This document shows, in pieces, positions 16,878 through 26,460 of a DNA stretch of 64,000 nt. How positions within the stretch are numbered: position 1 is the first letter of the stretch; each line of letters begins with the position of its first letter. The translations under genes and the position numbers were made by a program. The notes under the pieces are model-generated. The model was not told the DNA's origin. It saw nothing but the letters and a program-made list of their open reading frames with translations, and did not search any database. Origin of the DNA: Mucilaginibacter psychrotolerans (lineage in GTDB: Bacteria > Bacteroidota > Bacteroidia > Sphingobacteriales > Sphingobacteriaceae). The stretch lies in contig NZ_SOZE01000002.1 of assembly GCF_004519315.1 (NCBI RefSeq), forward strand, positions 62,001-126,000. Direction: 5' to 3'.

Positions 16878-17663
16878 ATGAGCGAATTCAAACAAACCTT
16901 TAACTCATCACTGGGAAAGAAGCTGATAATGGCTTTAACTGGCTTGTTTTTGTGTACTTTCTTAATTGTTCACCTGGGTGGCAACCTGTTGCTATTCAAA
17001 AACGACCAGGGTTTCGCATTTAACAGCTACGCAAATTTCTTAACGCATTTTCCGCCGATTGAGGTTATCGCCTACATTCTGTACATCAGCATTATAGTGC
17101 ATGCTATATATGCATTGGTGCTAACCCTTAAAAACCGTAAAGCACGCCCGGTAGGGTACGCGGTGCAAACCAAAAGCAAAGCATCATGGTCGTCAAAAAA
17201 CATGGGGCTGTTGGGTTCTATCCTGCTGCTGTTCATTGTAATACACATGAGCGATTTTTGGTATGTGTACAAGTACGATAATGTACTTAAATTTAAAGAG
17301 TACCGTACCGATTTGGCAACTAACGTAACCACGGTTGGTGAATACATCCCTGCTACTGCCGAATTTGAAAGGTCGATCTCTACCGAAAACAATGTAGAAA
17401 TTGTAAGGGTGAAAGATATCCATGCACGTGTGCAGGAAAGCTTTAGCAAACTTTGGTACGTTGCGTTTTACGTGATTGCAATGGGTGCGGTAGCGTTCCA
17501 CTTATTGCATGGTTTCCAAAGCGCTTTCCAAACCCTGGGTTGGGTGCATAAAAAATACCAGCCGATAGTTTATTTCTTCGGTACCTGGTTCTTTGGCGTA
17601 ATTATACCCCTTGGGTTTGCGCTGATGCCGGTTGTGTATTATTTCCAGAGTATATCAAAGTAG
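16878..17663 (+). CDS. sdhC: Succinate dehydrogenase cytochrome b subunit
   Basis: 261 residues from the ATG at 16878. The opening FNSSLGKKLIMALTGLFLCTFLIVHLGGN, with a heme-ligand histidine, is typical of the class B, di-heme cytochrome b558/FrdC type used by Bacteroidota. Five hydrophobic segments are visible, with further histidines at VHAIYALVL, VIHMSDFW and HLLHGFQSAFQTLG. It anchors the complex and passes electrons between the iron-sulfur subunit and menaquinone. First gene of sdhC-sdhA-sdhB. Confidence 0.93.
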   Translation: MSEFKQTFNSSLGKKLIMALTGLFLCTFLIVHLGGNLLLFKNDQGFAFNSYANFLTHFPPIEVIAYILYISIIVHAIYALVLTLKNRKARPVGYAVQTKSKASWSSKNMGLLGSILLLFIVIHMSDFWYVYKYDNVLKFKEYRTDLATNVTTVGEYIPATAEFERSISTENNVEIVRVKDIHARVQESFSKLWYVAFYVIAMGAVAFHLLHGFQSAFQTLGWVHKKYQPIVYFFGTWFFGVIIPLGFALMPVVYYFQSISK

Positions 17664-17668
17664 TAAAA

Positions 17669-17776
17669 GAGAATCAAGAGGTAAGAATCAAGATTCAAGA
17701 CATTATTAAACGCACAAGACAGAGAAAAGAATCGCAGCCATTTATCCTGGTTCTTGATTCTTGTCTCTTTAATCTC
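17669..17776. repeat. Intergenic inverted element C (sdhC-sdhA)
   Basis: Two 31-nt arms, 17669-17699 (contains AAGAATCAAGATTCAAG) and 17746-17776 (contains TTCTTGATTCTTG), are reverse complements at 23 of 31 positions around a 46-nt loop. The element lies inside an operon and fills the 123-nt gap, so it would sit in the mRNA as a large hairpin. Shares the AATCAAG/CTTGATT word with elements A and B. Confidence 0.7.
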
Positions 17777-17786
17777 AAATAAGAAT

Positions 17787-19721
17787 ATGGGTTTAGATGC
17801 TAAAATTCCGCAGGGGCCGCTGGCCGAAAAATGGAGCAAGCATAAATTTAACTTAAAGCTGGTTAACCCCGCTAACAAGCGTAAATACGATATCATTATC
17901 GTAGGTACCGGTTTGGCAGGCGCATCAGCAGCGGCATCGTTGGCCGAGCTTGGTTACAACGTTAAATCGTTCTGTTTCCAGGATAGTCCGCGCCGTGCGC
18001 ACTCTATTGCAGCACAGGGCGGTATCAACGCAGCAAAAAACTATCAAAACGACGGTGACAGCGTTTACCGTTTGTTTTACGATACCATTAAAGGTGGTGA
18101 CTACCGTGCCCGTGAAGGCAACGTGTACCGCCTGGCAGAGGTATCGGTAAATATTATCGATCAGTGCGTTGCACAGGGCGTGCCATTTGCCCGCGAATAC
18201 GGCGGCCTGCTGGATAACCGTTCTTTCGGTGGTTCGCAGGTATCCCGTACTTTCTATGCACGTGGCCAAACAGGGCAGCAACTGTTATTAGGCGCTTACT
18301 CGGCCCTTAACCGCCAGATTCATTTAGGTAAGGTGAAAATGTACACCCGCACCGAGATGCTGGATGTGGTTGTAGTTGATGGCCATGCCAAAGGTATTGT
18401 AACCCGTAACCTAAAAACAGGCGAGATTGAAACACATGCGGCACATGCTGTGTTATTGGCAACTGGCGGTTACGGTAACGTATTCTACCTGTCTACCAAT
18501 GCTATCGGCAGTAACGTAACGGCAGCATGGCGTGCCCACAAACGCGGTGCATTCTTTGCAAACCCTTGCTATACCCAAATTCACCCAACCTGTATCCCGG
18601 TAACCGGCGATCACCAGAGTAAGCTTACGCTGATGTCTGAATCGTTACGTAACGACGGACGTGTTTGGGCCCCTAAGACAAAAGAAACTGCCGAGAAATT
18701 GCGCAAAAAAGAAATTACCGCATCGCAGGTAAAAGAAGACGAAAGAGATTACTTCCTGGAAAGGAAATACCCATCTTTTGGTAACCTGGTTCCGCGCGAC
18801 GTGGCCTCACGTAACGCAAAGGAAGTTGCCGACGAAGGTAAAGGTGTTGGCGCAACAGGTTTGGCCGTTTACCTTGATTTTGCAGAAGCGATACAACGCC
18901 TGGGCGAAGATACCGTACGTGCAAAATATGGTAACCTGTTTGATATGTATTATCAAATTACCGACGAGAACCCGTACAAACAACCTATGCGCATTTACCC
19001 TGCCGTACACTATACCATGGGTGGCCTTTGGGTTGATTATAATTTAAGTACAAACGTGCCGGGCCTTTACGCCATGGGCGAGTGTAACTTTAGCGATCAC
19101 GGTGCAAACCGCCTTGGTGCATCCGCACTGATGCAGGGTTTATCAGATGGTTACTTTGTTATCCCTTACACTTTAGGAGATTACCTGGCTACCATTGGCC
19201 CGAAACCGGTTGACATAAACCACCCTGCGTTTGAGCAAACCCGGCAGGATGTAATTGCCTACAACAACAAACTGCTTGCCCTTAAAGGCAACAAAACAGT
19301 TGTAGAATACCACCGCGAACTTGGCCACATTATTTGGGAATATTGCGGTATGGCCCGTTCAGAAGAAGGGTTGAAACATGCAAAAAACCTGATCAAAGCC
19401 CTGAAAGCAGATTTCTGGAAGAATGCCATCGTGACCGGCGAGAACGATGAAGTAAACGCTGCGTTGGAAAGAGCAGGCCGTGTTGCCGACTTTATTGAAC
19501 TGGGCGAACTGATGATTACCGATGCCTTAGACCGCAGAGAATCATGTGGTGGCCACTTCCGCCTCGAATCGCAAACACCTGAAGGCGAAGCCTTGCGCGA
19601 CGACGAAAACTATGCTTATGTTGCAGCATGGGAGTTTAAGGGCGAAGACCAGGAAGAAGTGCTTCATAAAGAAGAACTGATCTTCGAAAATGTTAAGTTA
19701 TCACAACGTAGTTATAAGTAA
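17787..19721 (+). CDS. sdhA: Succinate dehydrogenase/fumarate reductase flavoprotein subunit
   Basis: 644 residues from the ATG at 17787. The FAD-binding Rossmann motif is [21 protein letters not shown] near residue 40, followed by [15 protein letters not shown] with the conserved flavin-proximal histidine. Substrate-site elements appear as [15 protein letters not shown] and [14 protein letters not shown], then [17 protein letters not shown]. It oxidises succinate to fumarate with covalently bound FAD. Length and order match the menaquinone-linked type of Bacteroidota. It is separated from sdhC and sdhB by inverted-repeat elements rather than tight junctions. Confidence 0.97.
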   Translation: MGLDAKIPQGPLAEKWSKHKFNLKLVNPANKRKYDIIIVGTGLAGASAAASLAELGYNVKSFCFQDSPRRAHSIAAQGGINAAKNYQNDGDSVYRLFYDTIKGGDYRAREGNVYRLAEVSVNIIDQCVAQGVPFAREYGGLLDNRSFGGSQVSRTFYARGQTGQQLLLGAYSALNRQIHLGKVKMYTRTEMLDVVVVDGHAKGIVTRNLKTGEIETHAAHAVLLATGGYGNVFYLSTNAIGSNVTAAWRAHKRGAFFANPCYTQIHPTCIPVTGDHQSKLTLMSESLRNDGRVWAPKTKETAEKLRKKEITASQVKEDERDYFLERKYPSFGNLVPRDVASRNAKEVADEGKGVGATGLAVYLDFAEAIQRLGEDTVRAKYGNLFDMYYQITDENPYKQPMRIYPAVHYTMGGLWVDYNLSTNVPGLYAMGECNFSDHGANRLGASALMQGLSDGYFVIPYTLGDYLATIGPKPVDINHPAFEQTRQDVIAYNNKLLALKGNKTVVEYHRELGHIIWEYCGMARSEEGLKHAKNLIKALKADFWKNAIVTGENDEVNAALERAGRVADFIELGELMITDALDRRESCGGHFRLESQTPEGEALRDDENYAYVAAWEFKGEDQEEVLHKEELIFENVKLSQRSYK

Positions 19722-19723
19722 TG

Positions 19724-19800
19724 GAGAATAGTTGATTGAGTGAGTAGAGAGTGGTTTAAACCATTCACCTAAGCAACTTAATCAACCACTCACTAATCTC
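19724..19800. repeat. Intergenic inverted element D (sdhA-sdhB)
   Basis: The left part 19724-19756 (AGTTGATTGAGTGAGTAGAG core) and right part 19761-19800 (ATCAACCACTCACTAATCTC) are complementary in an imperfect, slipped way because both are built from GTTGATT and GAGTGAG words. The left part closely matches, apart from a 4-nt insertion, the reverse complement of the right arm of the element at 34964-35074. Confidence 0.65.
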
Positions 19801-19807
19801 AATAAAA

Positions 19808-20596
19808 ATGAGCGGAAACATGAATCTGACGCTGAAAGTATGGCGCCAAAAAAATTCACAGGCAGCTGGTAAATTTGTTACCTATAAGGCAGAAGGTATT
19901 TCTGAGGACATGTCGTTCCTGGAGATGCTGGATGTGGTGAACGAAAGCCTTACCAAAAAGAACGACGAGCCAATTCATTTCGACCACGATTGTCGCGAAG
20001 GTATCTGCGGCTCTTGCTCGCTATATATCAATGGCCATCCGCACGGGCCAAAGCAGGCCATTACTACCTGCCAACTGCATATGCGTACTTTTAAAGATGG
20101 CGAAACTATCACTATTGAGCCTTGGCGCTCGGCAGCATTCCCGGTGATCAAAGACCTGGGTACGGATCGTTCGGCATTCGACAGGATTCAGCAAGCTGGT
20201 GGTTTTATTTCGGTAAATACCGGCGGTGCACAAGATGCTAACGCCATCCTGATACCTAAGGTTGTGGCTGATGAGGCTTTTAACTCGGCTACCTGTATTG
20301 GTTGCGGCGCTTGCGTAGCAGCCTGTAAAAATGCATCTGCTATGTTGTTCGTATCGGCAAAAATCACCCAGTTGGGCTTATTGCCACAAGGCCAGCCCGA
20401 GCGTTACAGCCGCGTACAAGCTATGGTTGCCCAAATGGACGAAGAAGGTTTTGGTAACTGTACCAACACCGGTGCCTGCGAAGCAGAATGCCCTAAAGAG
20501 ATTAAGCTTACCAATATTGCCCGCATGAACAATGATTACTTCAGCGCGAAACTATTCCGCGAGCAACATGCCAATGATCACGCAGGTGGTGAATAA
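19808..20596 (+). CDS. sdhB: Succinate dehydrogenase iron-sulfur subunit
   Basis: 262 residues; the ATG at 19820 (MNLTLKVW) is an alternative start. The [2Fe-2S] ligands are in [19 protein letters not shown] and a downstream [18 protein letters not shown] and [15 protein letters not shown] provide the 4Fe-4S and 3Fe-4S ligands. The domain length and the GACEAECPK ending fit class B enzymes. It relays electrons from FAD to the cytochrome b subunit. A strong intrinsic terminator follows 24 nt after the stop and closes the operon. Confidence 0.97.
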   Translation: MSGNMNLTLKVWRQKNSQAAGKFVTYKAEGISEDMSFLEMLDVVNESLTKKNDEPIHFDHDCREGICGSCSLYINGHPHGPKQAITTCQLHMRTFKDGETITIEPWRSAAFPVIKDLGTDRSAFDRIQQAGGFISVNTGGAQDANAILIPKVVADEAFNSATCIGCGACVAACKNASAMLFVSAKITQLGLLPQGQPERYSRVQAMVAQMDEEGFGNCTNTGACEAECPKEIKLTNIARMNNDYFSAKLFREQHANDHAGGE

Positions 20597-20619
20597 TTTG
20601 AAGATATTCTTCCATCAAC

Positions 20620-20654
20620 AAAAATCCCCGGCTACATCGTAGTTGGGGATTTTT
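20620..20654 (+). terminator. Intrinsic terminator of sdhCAB
   Basis: AAAAATCCCC (20620-20629) pairs with GGGGATTTTT (20645-20654); the loop contains a further CTAC-ATC-GTAG stem. The T-run continues as GTTTTA. It sits 24 nt after the sdhB stop. Confidence 0.9.
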
Positions 20655-20675
20655 GTTTTATATCTATTTCCCTTC

Positions 20676-20788
20676 CGCTGCCGCAAGCGTCCTCGCTTGT
20701 GGCCGGCAGGACGGGTAGCCATTATGTTTTTGGCAATGCATAGCGGACTTTGCAAACGGGGCCACAAGCGAGGAGGCTTGCGGCAGCG
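20676..20788. repeat. GC-rich inverted repeat with 29-nt arms
   Basis: The arms 20676-20704 (starts CGCTGCCGCAAGCGTCCTCG) and 20760-20788 (ends GGCTTGCGGCAGCG) are reverse complements at 28 of 29 positions, around a 55-nt loop. It follows the sdhCAB terminator and precedes the stop of the minus-strand redoxin gene. Such near-identical arms point to a mobile MITE-like or REP-like element. Confidence 0.8.
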
Positions 20789-20828
20789 ATGACTTCTCTT
20801 CCCTCGTAACAAAGAGGTGAATTGGCTA

Positions 20829-21302
20829 TTACGCCTTCTTCACCGCCTCAACCAATTCAGGTATTTTGGGTACCTTTTCAAATGATTGCACCAGATGGCC
20901 ATCTTTAGCATAAATGGCTATGTAAGGCGTGGTTTTAAGCTGGTAGTATTTCTGCACGGTGTAGGTATAGCCTTCGGTGCCTAAAGTGAAGTTTTTATAA
21001 GCCGATAGCCCGAAATCGTCGTTAAAAACCTTCACCATCTTAATATCGGTAAAGGTGATCATCACCACCTGGATATCTTTAAAACTTTTCATCACCGGCT
21101 TCATATCGTAAATAAGCTTTTGGCAATGACTGCAATCCGGCGCAAAGTAGATGAGCATAACTGGCTTGTCTTTCTTCAGATCAGCGGGAGTAGTCCAGGT
21201 GTTATCCAGTTTCAGCATCTTGTAGGGTGCAATTACCGGGGGTTGGGCTTTTGAGCATCCTGCAGCTATCAGCAGGGTTATGGCGAATAATAATTTCTTC
21301 AT
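20829..21302 (-). CDS. Thioredoxin-like (redoxin) lipoprotein
   Basis: 157 residues from MKKLLFAITLLIAAGC, a lipoprotein signal with lipobox AAGC. The thioredoxin fold is visible: LKKDKPVMLIYFAPDCSHCQKLIYDMKPV with a CSHC active site, then VVMITFTDI and a cis-Pro-containing TTPYIAIYAKDG. The redox-active CxxC indicates a periplasmic thiol oxidoreductase, as in TlpA/ResA-type proteins. The upstream gene on the same strand starts 44 nt before this one, but the two have no evident functional connection. Confidence 0.85.
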   Translation of the reverse strand: MKKLLFAITLLIAAGCSKAQPPVIAPYKMLKLDNTWTTPADLKKDKPVMLIYFAPDCSHCQKLIYDMKPVMKSFKDIQVVMITFTDIKMVKVFNDDFGLSAYKNFTLGTEGYTYTVQKYYQLKTTPYIAIYAKDGHLVQSFEKVPKIPELVEAVKKA

Positions 21303-21345
21303 CTTTATATGTTGGGGGGCTATCAACAATTTTAGTCCCTAATTT

Positions 21346-22362
21346 CTAAGCTTCCAGCAGTTCTAACTGCCAGGCAATGTGTTCTTCTGTTACAGGGAAT
21401 AACGCGTTATTGCGTATTGTATGATAAACAGCATCAAATATTTGCATGTAGTCGCCTTTGTCCGATGCTACCTTCTCTACAATTTTCCGGTTATCTTCAT
21501 CGATCGTTACCAGTTTCCCTTCACTACCGGCAGGTTCCAAGCCGTAACCTTCGTCGGTTGGCATCATGCCTTTATCTAATTGTCCTTCCTGCACATCGGT
21601 ACGCGCTTTCACGAAGCTGCCTAATGTGCCATTTACGATAAAGCCCGGCTGCTCTTCGGCTATCAGCAGACCCGAAGTTAAAAACACGTTTAGCTGGTTG
21701 GGATATAGCAGGTGGAAGTGGAAATAATCGGGTACTTCAGAACCCTCGCGGTAAATACCGGTAGTTTTGTGGAACGATAGCGGCCTGCCAAACAGGGCGA
21801 TAGCATTATCTACCAAATGTGCGCCAAGGTCGTAAACCAGGCCATTGGCAGGTGTTTCTTTAGTTTCTTTAAATGCTTTCACATTTATCTGCATTTTGTA
21901 GCGGTCCAAACGGAAAATCACCTCCTGCAAGGTACCCAGGCGACCACTTTCAATGATGCTTTTAGTAGATATAAAACCACTATCGTACCGGCGGTTTTGG
22001 TACACCATTACATGCTTGCCGGTTTCGCGGCCCACGTCAAAAAGTTCTTTTACCTGCGCGGCAGTAGCAGCAGCGGGTTTTTCAACCAGTACATGCTTGC
22101 CCGCGCGCATGGCCGCAATAGCATGCTCCAGGTGCAGGTTATTGGGCGTGTTTACAATGATAAGCTCAACTTCCTCATCGGCAAGCAGCTCATCGATACT
22201 GTTATAGCTCACGATATCCGTGTAAACAGCGGCGGCCTTTTTCTGGCTACGCTCTACAATGCCTTTTAGGGTAAAGCCTGGGTTGCTATGGATGAACGGC
22301 GCGTGGAATATTCGGCCCGACATGCCGTAGGCCATTAAGCCGGTAACAATTGGTACTGCCAT
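21346..22362 (-). CDS. Gfo/Idh/MocA family oxidoreductase
   Basis: 338 residues. The N-terminal Rossmann domain starts VTGLMAYGMSGRIFHAPFI, a glycine-rich variant of GxGxxG common in the YhhX/YvaA-like branch, followed by IVNTPNNLHLEHAIAAMRAGKHVLVEKPAAA with the signature EKP near residue 95. The C-terminal domain contains GLVYDLGAHLVDNAIALFG, holding the putative catalytic Asp/His. These enzymes oxidise or reduce sugars, inositols or biliverdin with NAD(P); the substrate here is unknown. The start is an ATG with no better alternative. Confidence 0.9.
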   Translation of the reverse strand: MAVPIVTGLMAYGMSGRIFHAPFIHSNPGFTLKGIVERSQKKAAAVYTDIVSYNSIDELLADEEVELIIVNTPNNLHLEHAIAAMRAGKHVLVEKPAAATAAQVKELFDVGRETGKHVMVYQNRRYDSGFISTKSIIESGRLGTLQEVIFRLDRYKMQINVKAFKETKETPANGLVYDLGAHLVDNAIALFGRPLSFHKTTGIYREGSEVPDYFHFHLLYPNQLNVFLTSGLLIAEEQPGFIVNGTLGSFVKARTDVQEGQLDKGMMPTDEGYGLEPAGSEGKLVTIDEDNRKIVEKVASDKGDYMQIFDAVYHTIRNNALFPVTEEHIAWQLELLEA

Positions 22363-22406
22363 GTTTTTTGTTTTAGCGATGCAAGATAAGGGCTTTTGCG
22401 TAATTA

Positions 22407-24839
22407 TTAATAAATAAGGTCTGCATCCGCGCCAATTGGTGAACCATCGGGCATGTTCAAAGGTTTTGCAGACTGGAATTTATCCGGCGTTTTTTCAAAC
22501 TGACTTAACTGCGCCAGGCCGAAAAGCAAATTGGCTTTGCGGTTACCTGTTGCAGTTAGCAATGTGCTTTGCATCCATTTCTTCAAATCATCTATCTGCA
22601 GCAGAGCTATCCCACGCACGCTTTCGGCGGCATTAGTATTGGCGGCCAGTTGCAGCAGCTGTTTTAGGGTTAGGTTGTTTACTAACCTTTGCAGCTCGCC
22701 TTTATAGCCTGCGGCATCGGGTGCTTTCCAGGTTTGGGCAATCAGTTTATTCAAAACAGGCAACAGGCCGGGCTGCGCGGCATCGCGCGCTTGATACTCT
22801 ACCAACCGGGCGGCACGCTCGGGTTGCAGCATAAAGGCTAGTGTTGTGCCAGCGGCAGCTTCAGCAGCAGCTAAAGGGTCGAAAGTAAGCCCCGTGCGGG
22901 CTTTGAAGGTTTCCCTAGTGCGCGGGTAGCCGGGCGGGCGGGGCGGTATCATGGCTATCAGCTTTTCGGGCATGGCCAGGGCATCGGGCTTTAAAGTGGC
23001 CATCAACGCATCAAAGGCTTTCCATTGCTGGGCTGACGGCACAAAGCGCGTTATGGTTTGCCCATCATTTTTTAATGCGTAGGTATAATATAAACCACCC
23101 AGCATTTTGGCTGCGGCTTCGGTTTGGTAGCGGTGTATCAGGTACATGGGCACCAAAACCTCTTCCATTGTGGCCATAGGCGCATCCTGCCTTATCGCCC
23201 GGGCCGAAAAATTATCCAGCACTTGCCTGCGCAGCAGCAGCAGTCGGTTAAGCTCATCAGCAGCATCGTTGCCGCTATCCCAAAGGTGGGCCTGCGGGTG
23301 CGCGCTACCTGCGGGACGCGCATCTTCATCGGTAATAAACAGGAAACCCTGTTTGATGGTTTCGCCAATAATCCCTTTCAGGGCCTCTTCGTCATTTGTC
23401 CCTGCTGCAAAATCCTGGTAACCGTAAAGAATGGCGCGTTTATCATATTCCCCAATATTGATTTTATAAGCCTTGTTTACATCAATGCTGCCATCGGCTT
23501 TTACAAGGCTCGCCACTGGTGGCGGGTAATCCATTACCGATGCCCTATCGTTTACGCTGGCCGTAAAATTATGCTGCAAGCCAAGTGTATGCCCAACCTC
23601 GTGGGCGGCTAACTGGCGCAGCCTTGCCAACGCCTGTTGCAGCATTTTATCACTCACGGGTTTACCATCTTCATAGGGTTGTAAAAGGCCTTCAGCAATT
23701 AAAAAATCCTGCCTATCGCGCAGCGAACCTAAAGAAACCTGGCCTTTGATAATCTCGCCGGTGCGCGGGTCGCTGATGGATGCCCCGTAAGACCAGCCCC
23801 TGGTTGAACGGTGCACCCATTGGATGATATTGTAGCGGATGTCCATCGGGTCGGCATCCTCGGGCAGTAATTTTACAATGAAAGCGTTTTTGTAGCCCGC
23901 CGCCTCGAAAGCCTGGTTCCACCAGCCGGCGCCCTCTATTAGTGCACTGCGCACCGGCTCGGGCGCGCCACGGTCAACATAATAAACGATAGGTTTTACC
24001 GGCTCGCTAATAGCGGCACTTGGGTCTTTCTTTTGCAAACGGTGCCTGCTCAGTAATCGCTGTACATTGGGGTCGCCTATGGGCTTGGCAAAATCCATGT
24101 ATTCCACATCAAAATACCCAGAGCGCGGGTCGAACTTGCGGGGTTTGTAACCAGCATCGGGCAATTTAATGAAAGATTGATGCATGCGCACCGTTACCGC
24201 ATTGGCATCGGGCGTAACGGAGCTTATCTCTGCCCCTGTGGCTTTACCCGCCAGGGTAACCATCGCTTCGAATTCTGTATTATCCGGAAAGCTTTTGGTA
24301 TTGGCCAGGTACACAGCCGAGCGGCTCTCATCGGGACTATAGCTTCCCTGATCGCTGCCGCTAAGGCGGTCGGCCAGGCGGTGGCTGTCGCGCAGCAAAA
24401 AAGGGGTAAGGTCTATAAGTACTTTATCGCCCTCTTCGGCAAAAACCGTGGTGCCCCATATGGCCGATTGGGCAAAGGCCTCTTCTACAGATTTACGCTC
24501 ATCGGCATTATTGCTTACCGCCCTAAAGTTGTAGTTCGGCTGTATCAGCATCACCTTAGGACCAATTTTGATGAATTTCACAATGCGGCTATCACCTATC
24601 TGCCCACGGTCGAGGCCCAAATCGTTGGAGCCCACGCCGGCCGGTAGCGAGTTCACGTACAAAAACTCCTGGTTAAGCTTATCTATCTCTAAATATACCT
24701 TACCTGCTTTTTCGTCCCAATAAAAATTGAAATAGCCGGTGTATTTGGCAAAGCCCTTTGTTTTGGTTTGAATATCCTGGGCTTTGAGTACATGATGGGC
24801 AAACAAAAGCGATAGGCATATCAACAGGTATTTTTTCAT
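22407..24839 (-). CDS. Large zinc-dependent metalloprotease, DUF5117/DUF4953 type
   Basis: 810 residues with a signal peptide (MKKYLLICLSLLFAHHVLKAQ). The zinc motif HEVGHTLGLQHN begins at H413, the metzincin HExxHxxGxxH pattern. The N-terminal region (GYFNFYWDEKAGKVYLEIDKL) matches the DUF5117 domain and the region after the motif (SVMDYPPP, then KINIGEYDKRAILYGYQDF) matches DUF4953, as in the exported zinc proteases of Bacteroidota. It likely degrades proteins or peptides in the periplasm or outside. No partner is obvious; 44 nt separate it from the downstream Gfo/Idh gene. Confidence 0.92.
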   Translation of the reverse strand: MKKYLLICLSLLFAHHVLKAQDIQTKTKGFAKYTGYFNFYWDEKAGKVYLEIDKLNQEFLYVNSLPAGVGSNDLGLDRGQIGDSRIVKFIKIGPKVMLIQPNYNFRAVSNNADERKSVEEAFAQSAIWGTTVFAEEGDKVLIDLTPFLLRDSHRLADRLSGSDQGSYSPDESRSAVYLANTKSFPDNTEFEAMVTLAGKATGAEISSVTPDANAVTVRMHQSFIKLPDAGYKPRKFDPRSGYFDVEYMDFAKPIGDPNVQRLLSRHRLQKKDPSAAISEPVKPIVYYVDRGAPEPVRSALIEGAGWWNQAFEAAGYKNAFIVKLLPEDADPMDIRYNIIQWVHRSTRGWSYGASISDPRTGEIIKGQVSLGSLRDRQDFLIAEGLLQPYEDGKPVSDKMLQQALARLRQLAAHEVGHTLGLQHNFTASVNDRASVMDYPPPVASLVKADGSIDVNKAYKINIGEYDKRAILYGYQDFAAGTNDEEALKGIIGETIKQGFLFITDEDARPAGSAHPQAHLWDSGNDAADELNRLLLLRRQVLDNFSARAIRQDAPMATMEEVLVPMYLIHRYQTEAAAKMLGGLYYTYALKNDGQTITRFVPSAQQWKAFDALMATLKPDALAMPEKLIAMIPPRPPGYPRTRETFKARTGLTFDPLAAAEAAAGTTLAFMLQPERAARLVEYQARDAAQPGLLPVLNKLIAQTWKAPDAAGYKGELQRLVNNLTLKQLLQLAANTNAAESVRGIALLQIDDLKKWMQSTLLTATGNRKANLLFGLAQLSQFEKTPDKFQSAKPLNMPDGSPIGADADLIY

Positions 24840-24957
24840 GAGGCGGCGTAGTTTATCTGCCTAAATTATTCAATAAAGTACGCCTCTGCAACCATAGCGC
24901 ACAAAAAAGGGAACAGCATATGCCATTCCCATTTTCAGCAATATGTATTGCTATAAA

Positions 24958-25539
24958 TTATTTCATGCTAGCCTTAATAGCCTCAATCTTGGCTAAATGG
25001 CCCTTTACTGTTGGCAATAATTTGGTAGCCAAAGTCATCAAATCAGAGTCTTTGCAATTTTTCGATGCATCTTCCAGCAAGTCTACGGTTTTCTTATGAC
25101 CATCTACCATGGCGTCAACATAAGCAGCGTCGAAATCCTTACCTGTTTTTTCAGATAATTCGGTCATTTTTTTCTGGTGCTCTTCATCAGGTGCTACCGG
25201 CAGGCTAATGTTTTTTGTTTTAGCTATTTCCATTAGTTCCTCGTTGGCTTTACCGTGGTCAGATACCATCATTACTGCAAACTCTTTTATTTGCGGGTTG
25301 GTGGTTTTGCTTTCGGCAAGTTTGCCCAGGGCTACTTCGGCTAAACCGCCATTGGCAAGCTTGGTTGCAAACTCTGCGTCCATCTTATCAACCGCAATGC
25401 CCGTGCTGCCATCAGTGGTACTGTCTTTAACGGCGTTCAAGCTGTCGGCGGTGTCTTTACTGTCTTTTGCGGCATTGTTACATGCCTGGAATGATAATGC
25501 TGCAAGCACAACCATTGCCACTAAACTAATTCTTTTCAT
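24958..25539 (-). CDS. DUF4142 protein, lipoprotein
   Basis: 193 residues with a lipoprotein signal (MKRISLVAMVVLAALSFQAC). Residues 50-190 form the DUF4142 helical bundle: FATKLANGGLAEVALGKLAESKTTNPQIKEFAVMMVSDHGKANEEL, then DAAYVDAMVDGHKKTVDLLEDASK with the ferritin-like HxxxxD pattern. DUF4142 proteins are abundant in soil Bacteroidota and often stress induced; the biochemical role is not established. It is divergent from gcvH. Confidence 0.9.
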   Translation of the reverse strand: MKRISLVAMVVLAALSFQACNNAAKDSKDTADSLNAVKDSTTDGSTGIAVDKMDAEFATKLANGGLAEVALGKLAESKTTNPQIKEFAVMMVSDHGKANEELMEIAKTKNISLPVAPDEEHQKKMTELSEKTGKDFDAAYVDAMVDGHKKTVDLLEDASKNCKDSDLMTLATKLLPTVKGHLAKIEAIKASMK

Positions 25540-25634
25540 CTTGTAGATTATTTTTTGTTTTTATAGTTAACAAAAGGCATTCCATTTAGTTTTAGGCGGC
25601 AGGGTTTATTGTTGCTGTAAAATAAAGCGGCGTG

Positions 25635-25664
25635 TTGTTATACCTTAAAGTTTTGTTATTTTTG
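25635..25664 (+). promoter_or_regulatory. gcvH promoter
   Basis: -33 TTG at 25635-25637, a 19-nt spacer, and -7 TATTTTTG at 25657-25664, a full match to the Bacteroidota TTTG/TAnnTTTG pattern, 20 nt before the gcvH ATG. Confidence 0.65.
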
Positions 25665-25684
25665 GGGTAAATAATTTAAGCATC

Positions 25685-26065
25685 ATGAATTTTCCGGCTG
25701 AACTGAAATACACTAAAGACCACGAATGGATACGCGTTGAAGGCGATACTGCAACCATTGGAATTACCGAATTTGCGCAGGGCGAACTTGGCGATATTGT
25801 GTACGTAGATATCAACACCCTTGGGCAGGAAGTTGCCAAAGAAGCTATTTTTGGCACTGTAGAGGCCGTAAAAACTGTATCAGATTTATTTATGCCGGTA
25901 GCCGGTACTGTGGCAGAAATAAACCCACTGCTGGATAGCCAGCCCGAGTTGGTAAATTCTGACCCTTACGGTGATGGCTGGATGGTAAAAGTTACCCTTA
26001 CAGATGCTGCCGAAGTAGATGGTTTATTATCTGCAGAGGAATACGCTGGCTTGATAGGCGCTTAA
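25685..26065 (+). CDS. gcvH: Glycine cleavage system H protein
   Basis: 126 residues, full length. [34 protein letters not shown] is the standard opening and the lipoyl-lysine is K63 in [11 protein letters not shown]. It shuttles the aminomethyl group between GcvP, GcvT and the L protein. The other gcv genes are not nearby. Its stop overlaps the next start (TAATG), so the VanZ-like gene is translationally coupled, an arrangement that recurs in this group but without a known functional reason. Confidence 0.97.
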   Translation: MNFPAELKYTKDHEWIRVEGDTATIGITEFAQGELGDIVYVDINTLGQEVAKEAIFGTVEAVKTVSDLFMPVAGTVAEINPLLDSQPELVNSDPYGDGWMVKVTLTDAAEVDGLLSAEEYAGLIGA

Positions 26066-26460
26066 TGAACGCTCGCTTTAAAGCATACTGGCCTGCAATT
26101 TTGTGGGCCTTATTTATTTTAGTGATATGCGGTGTAAAGCTGGGCGGCGTAAGCAAGGCGCCCATGTTTTTTGCCGGCTTTGATAAGCTTACCCACTGCG
26201 GTTTGTTTTTTGTACTGGCGGTGCTTTATTGCTATGGCAGCATTCGCAAATTCAAAACTCGTGGCCTGCGCATAGAAATAGCGATAAAAAACACCATCGT
26301 GTTGATTAGCTACGGCGCGCTAATAGAAGTACTGCAAAAGTATGTTTTCACCTGGCGCAGCGGCGAGCCTGCCGATTTGTTTTGCGATGCTTTAGGTGCA
26401 TGCATGGGCATATTTGGTGTTTTAGTAACTTCTTACGCATTAAATAATGAAAGCATTTAA
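26065..26460 (+). CDS. VanZ-like membrane protein
   Basis: 131 residues with four hydrophobic segments (WPAILWALFILVICGVKLGG; THCGLFFVLAVLYCYG; NTIVLISYGALIEVLQKYV; LGACMGIFGVLVTSYAL). The DKLTHCGLFFVLA and GEPADLFCDALGACMG motifs fit the VanZ family. Members are small inner-membrane proteins, some linked to glycopeptide tolerance; function here is not known. Overlaps gcvH by one base and the downstream small lipoprotein gene by 14 nt. Confidence 0.85.
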   Translation: MNARFKAYWPAILWALFILVICGVKLGGVSKAPMFFAGFDKLTHCGLFFVLAVLYCYGSIRKFKTRGLRIEIAIKNTIVLISYGALIEVLQKYVFTWRSGEPADLFCDALGACMGIFGVLVTSYALNNESI

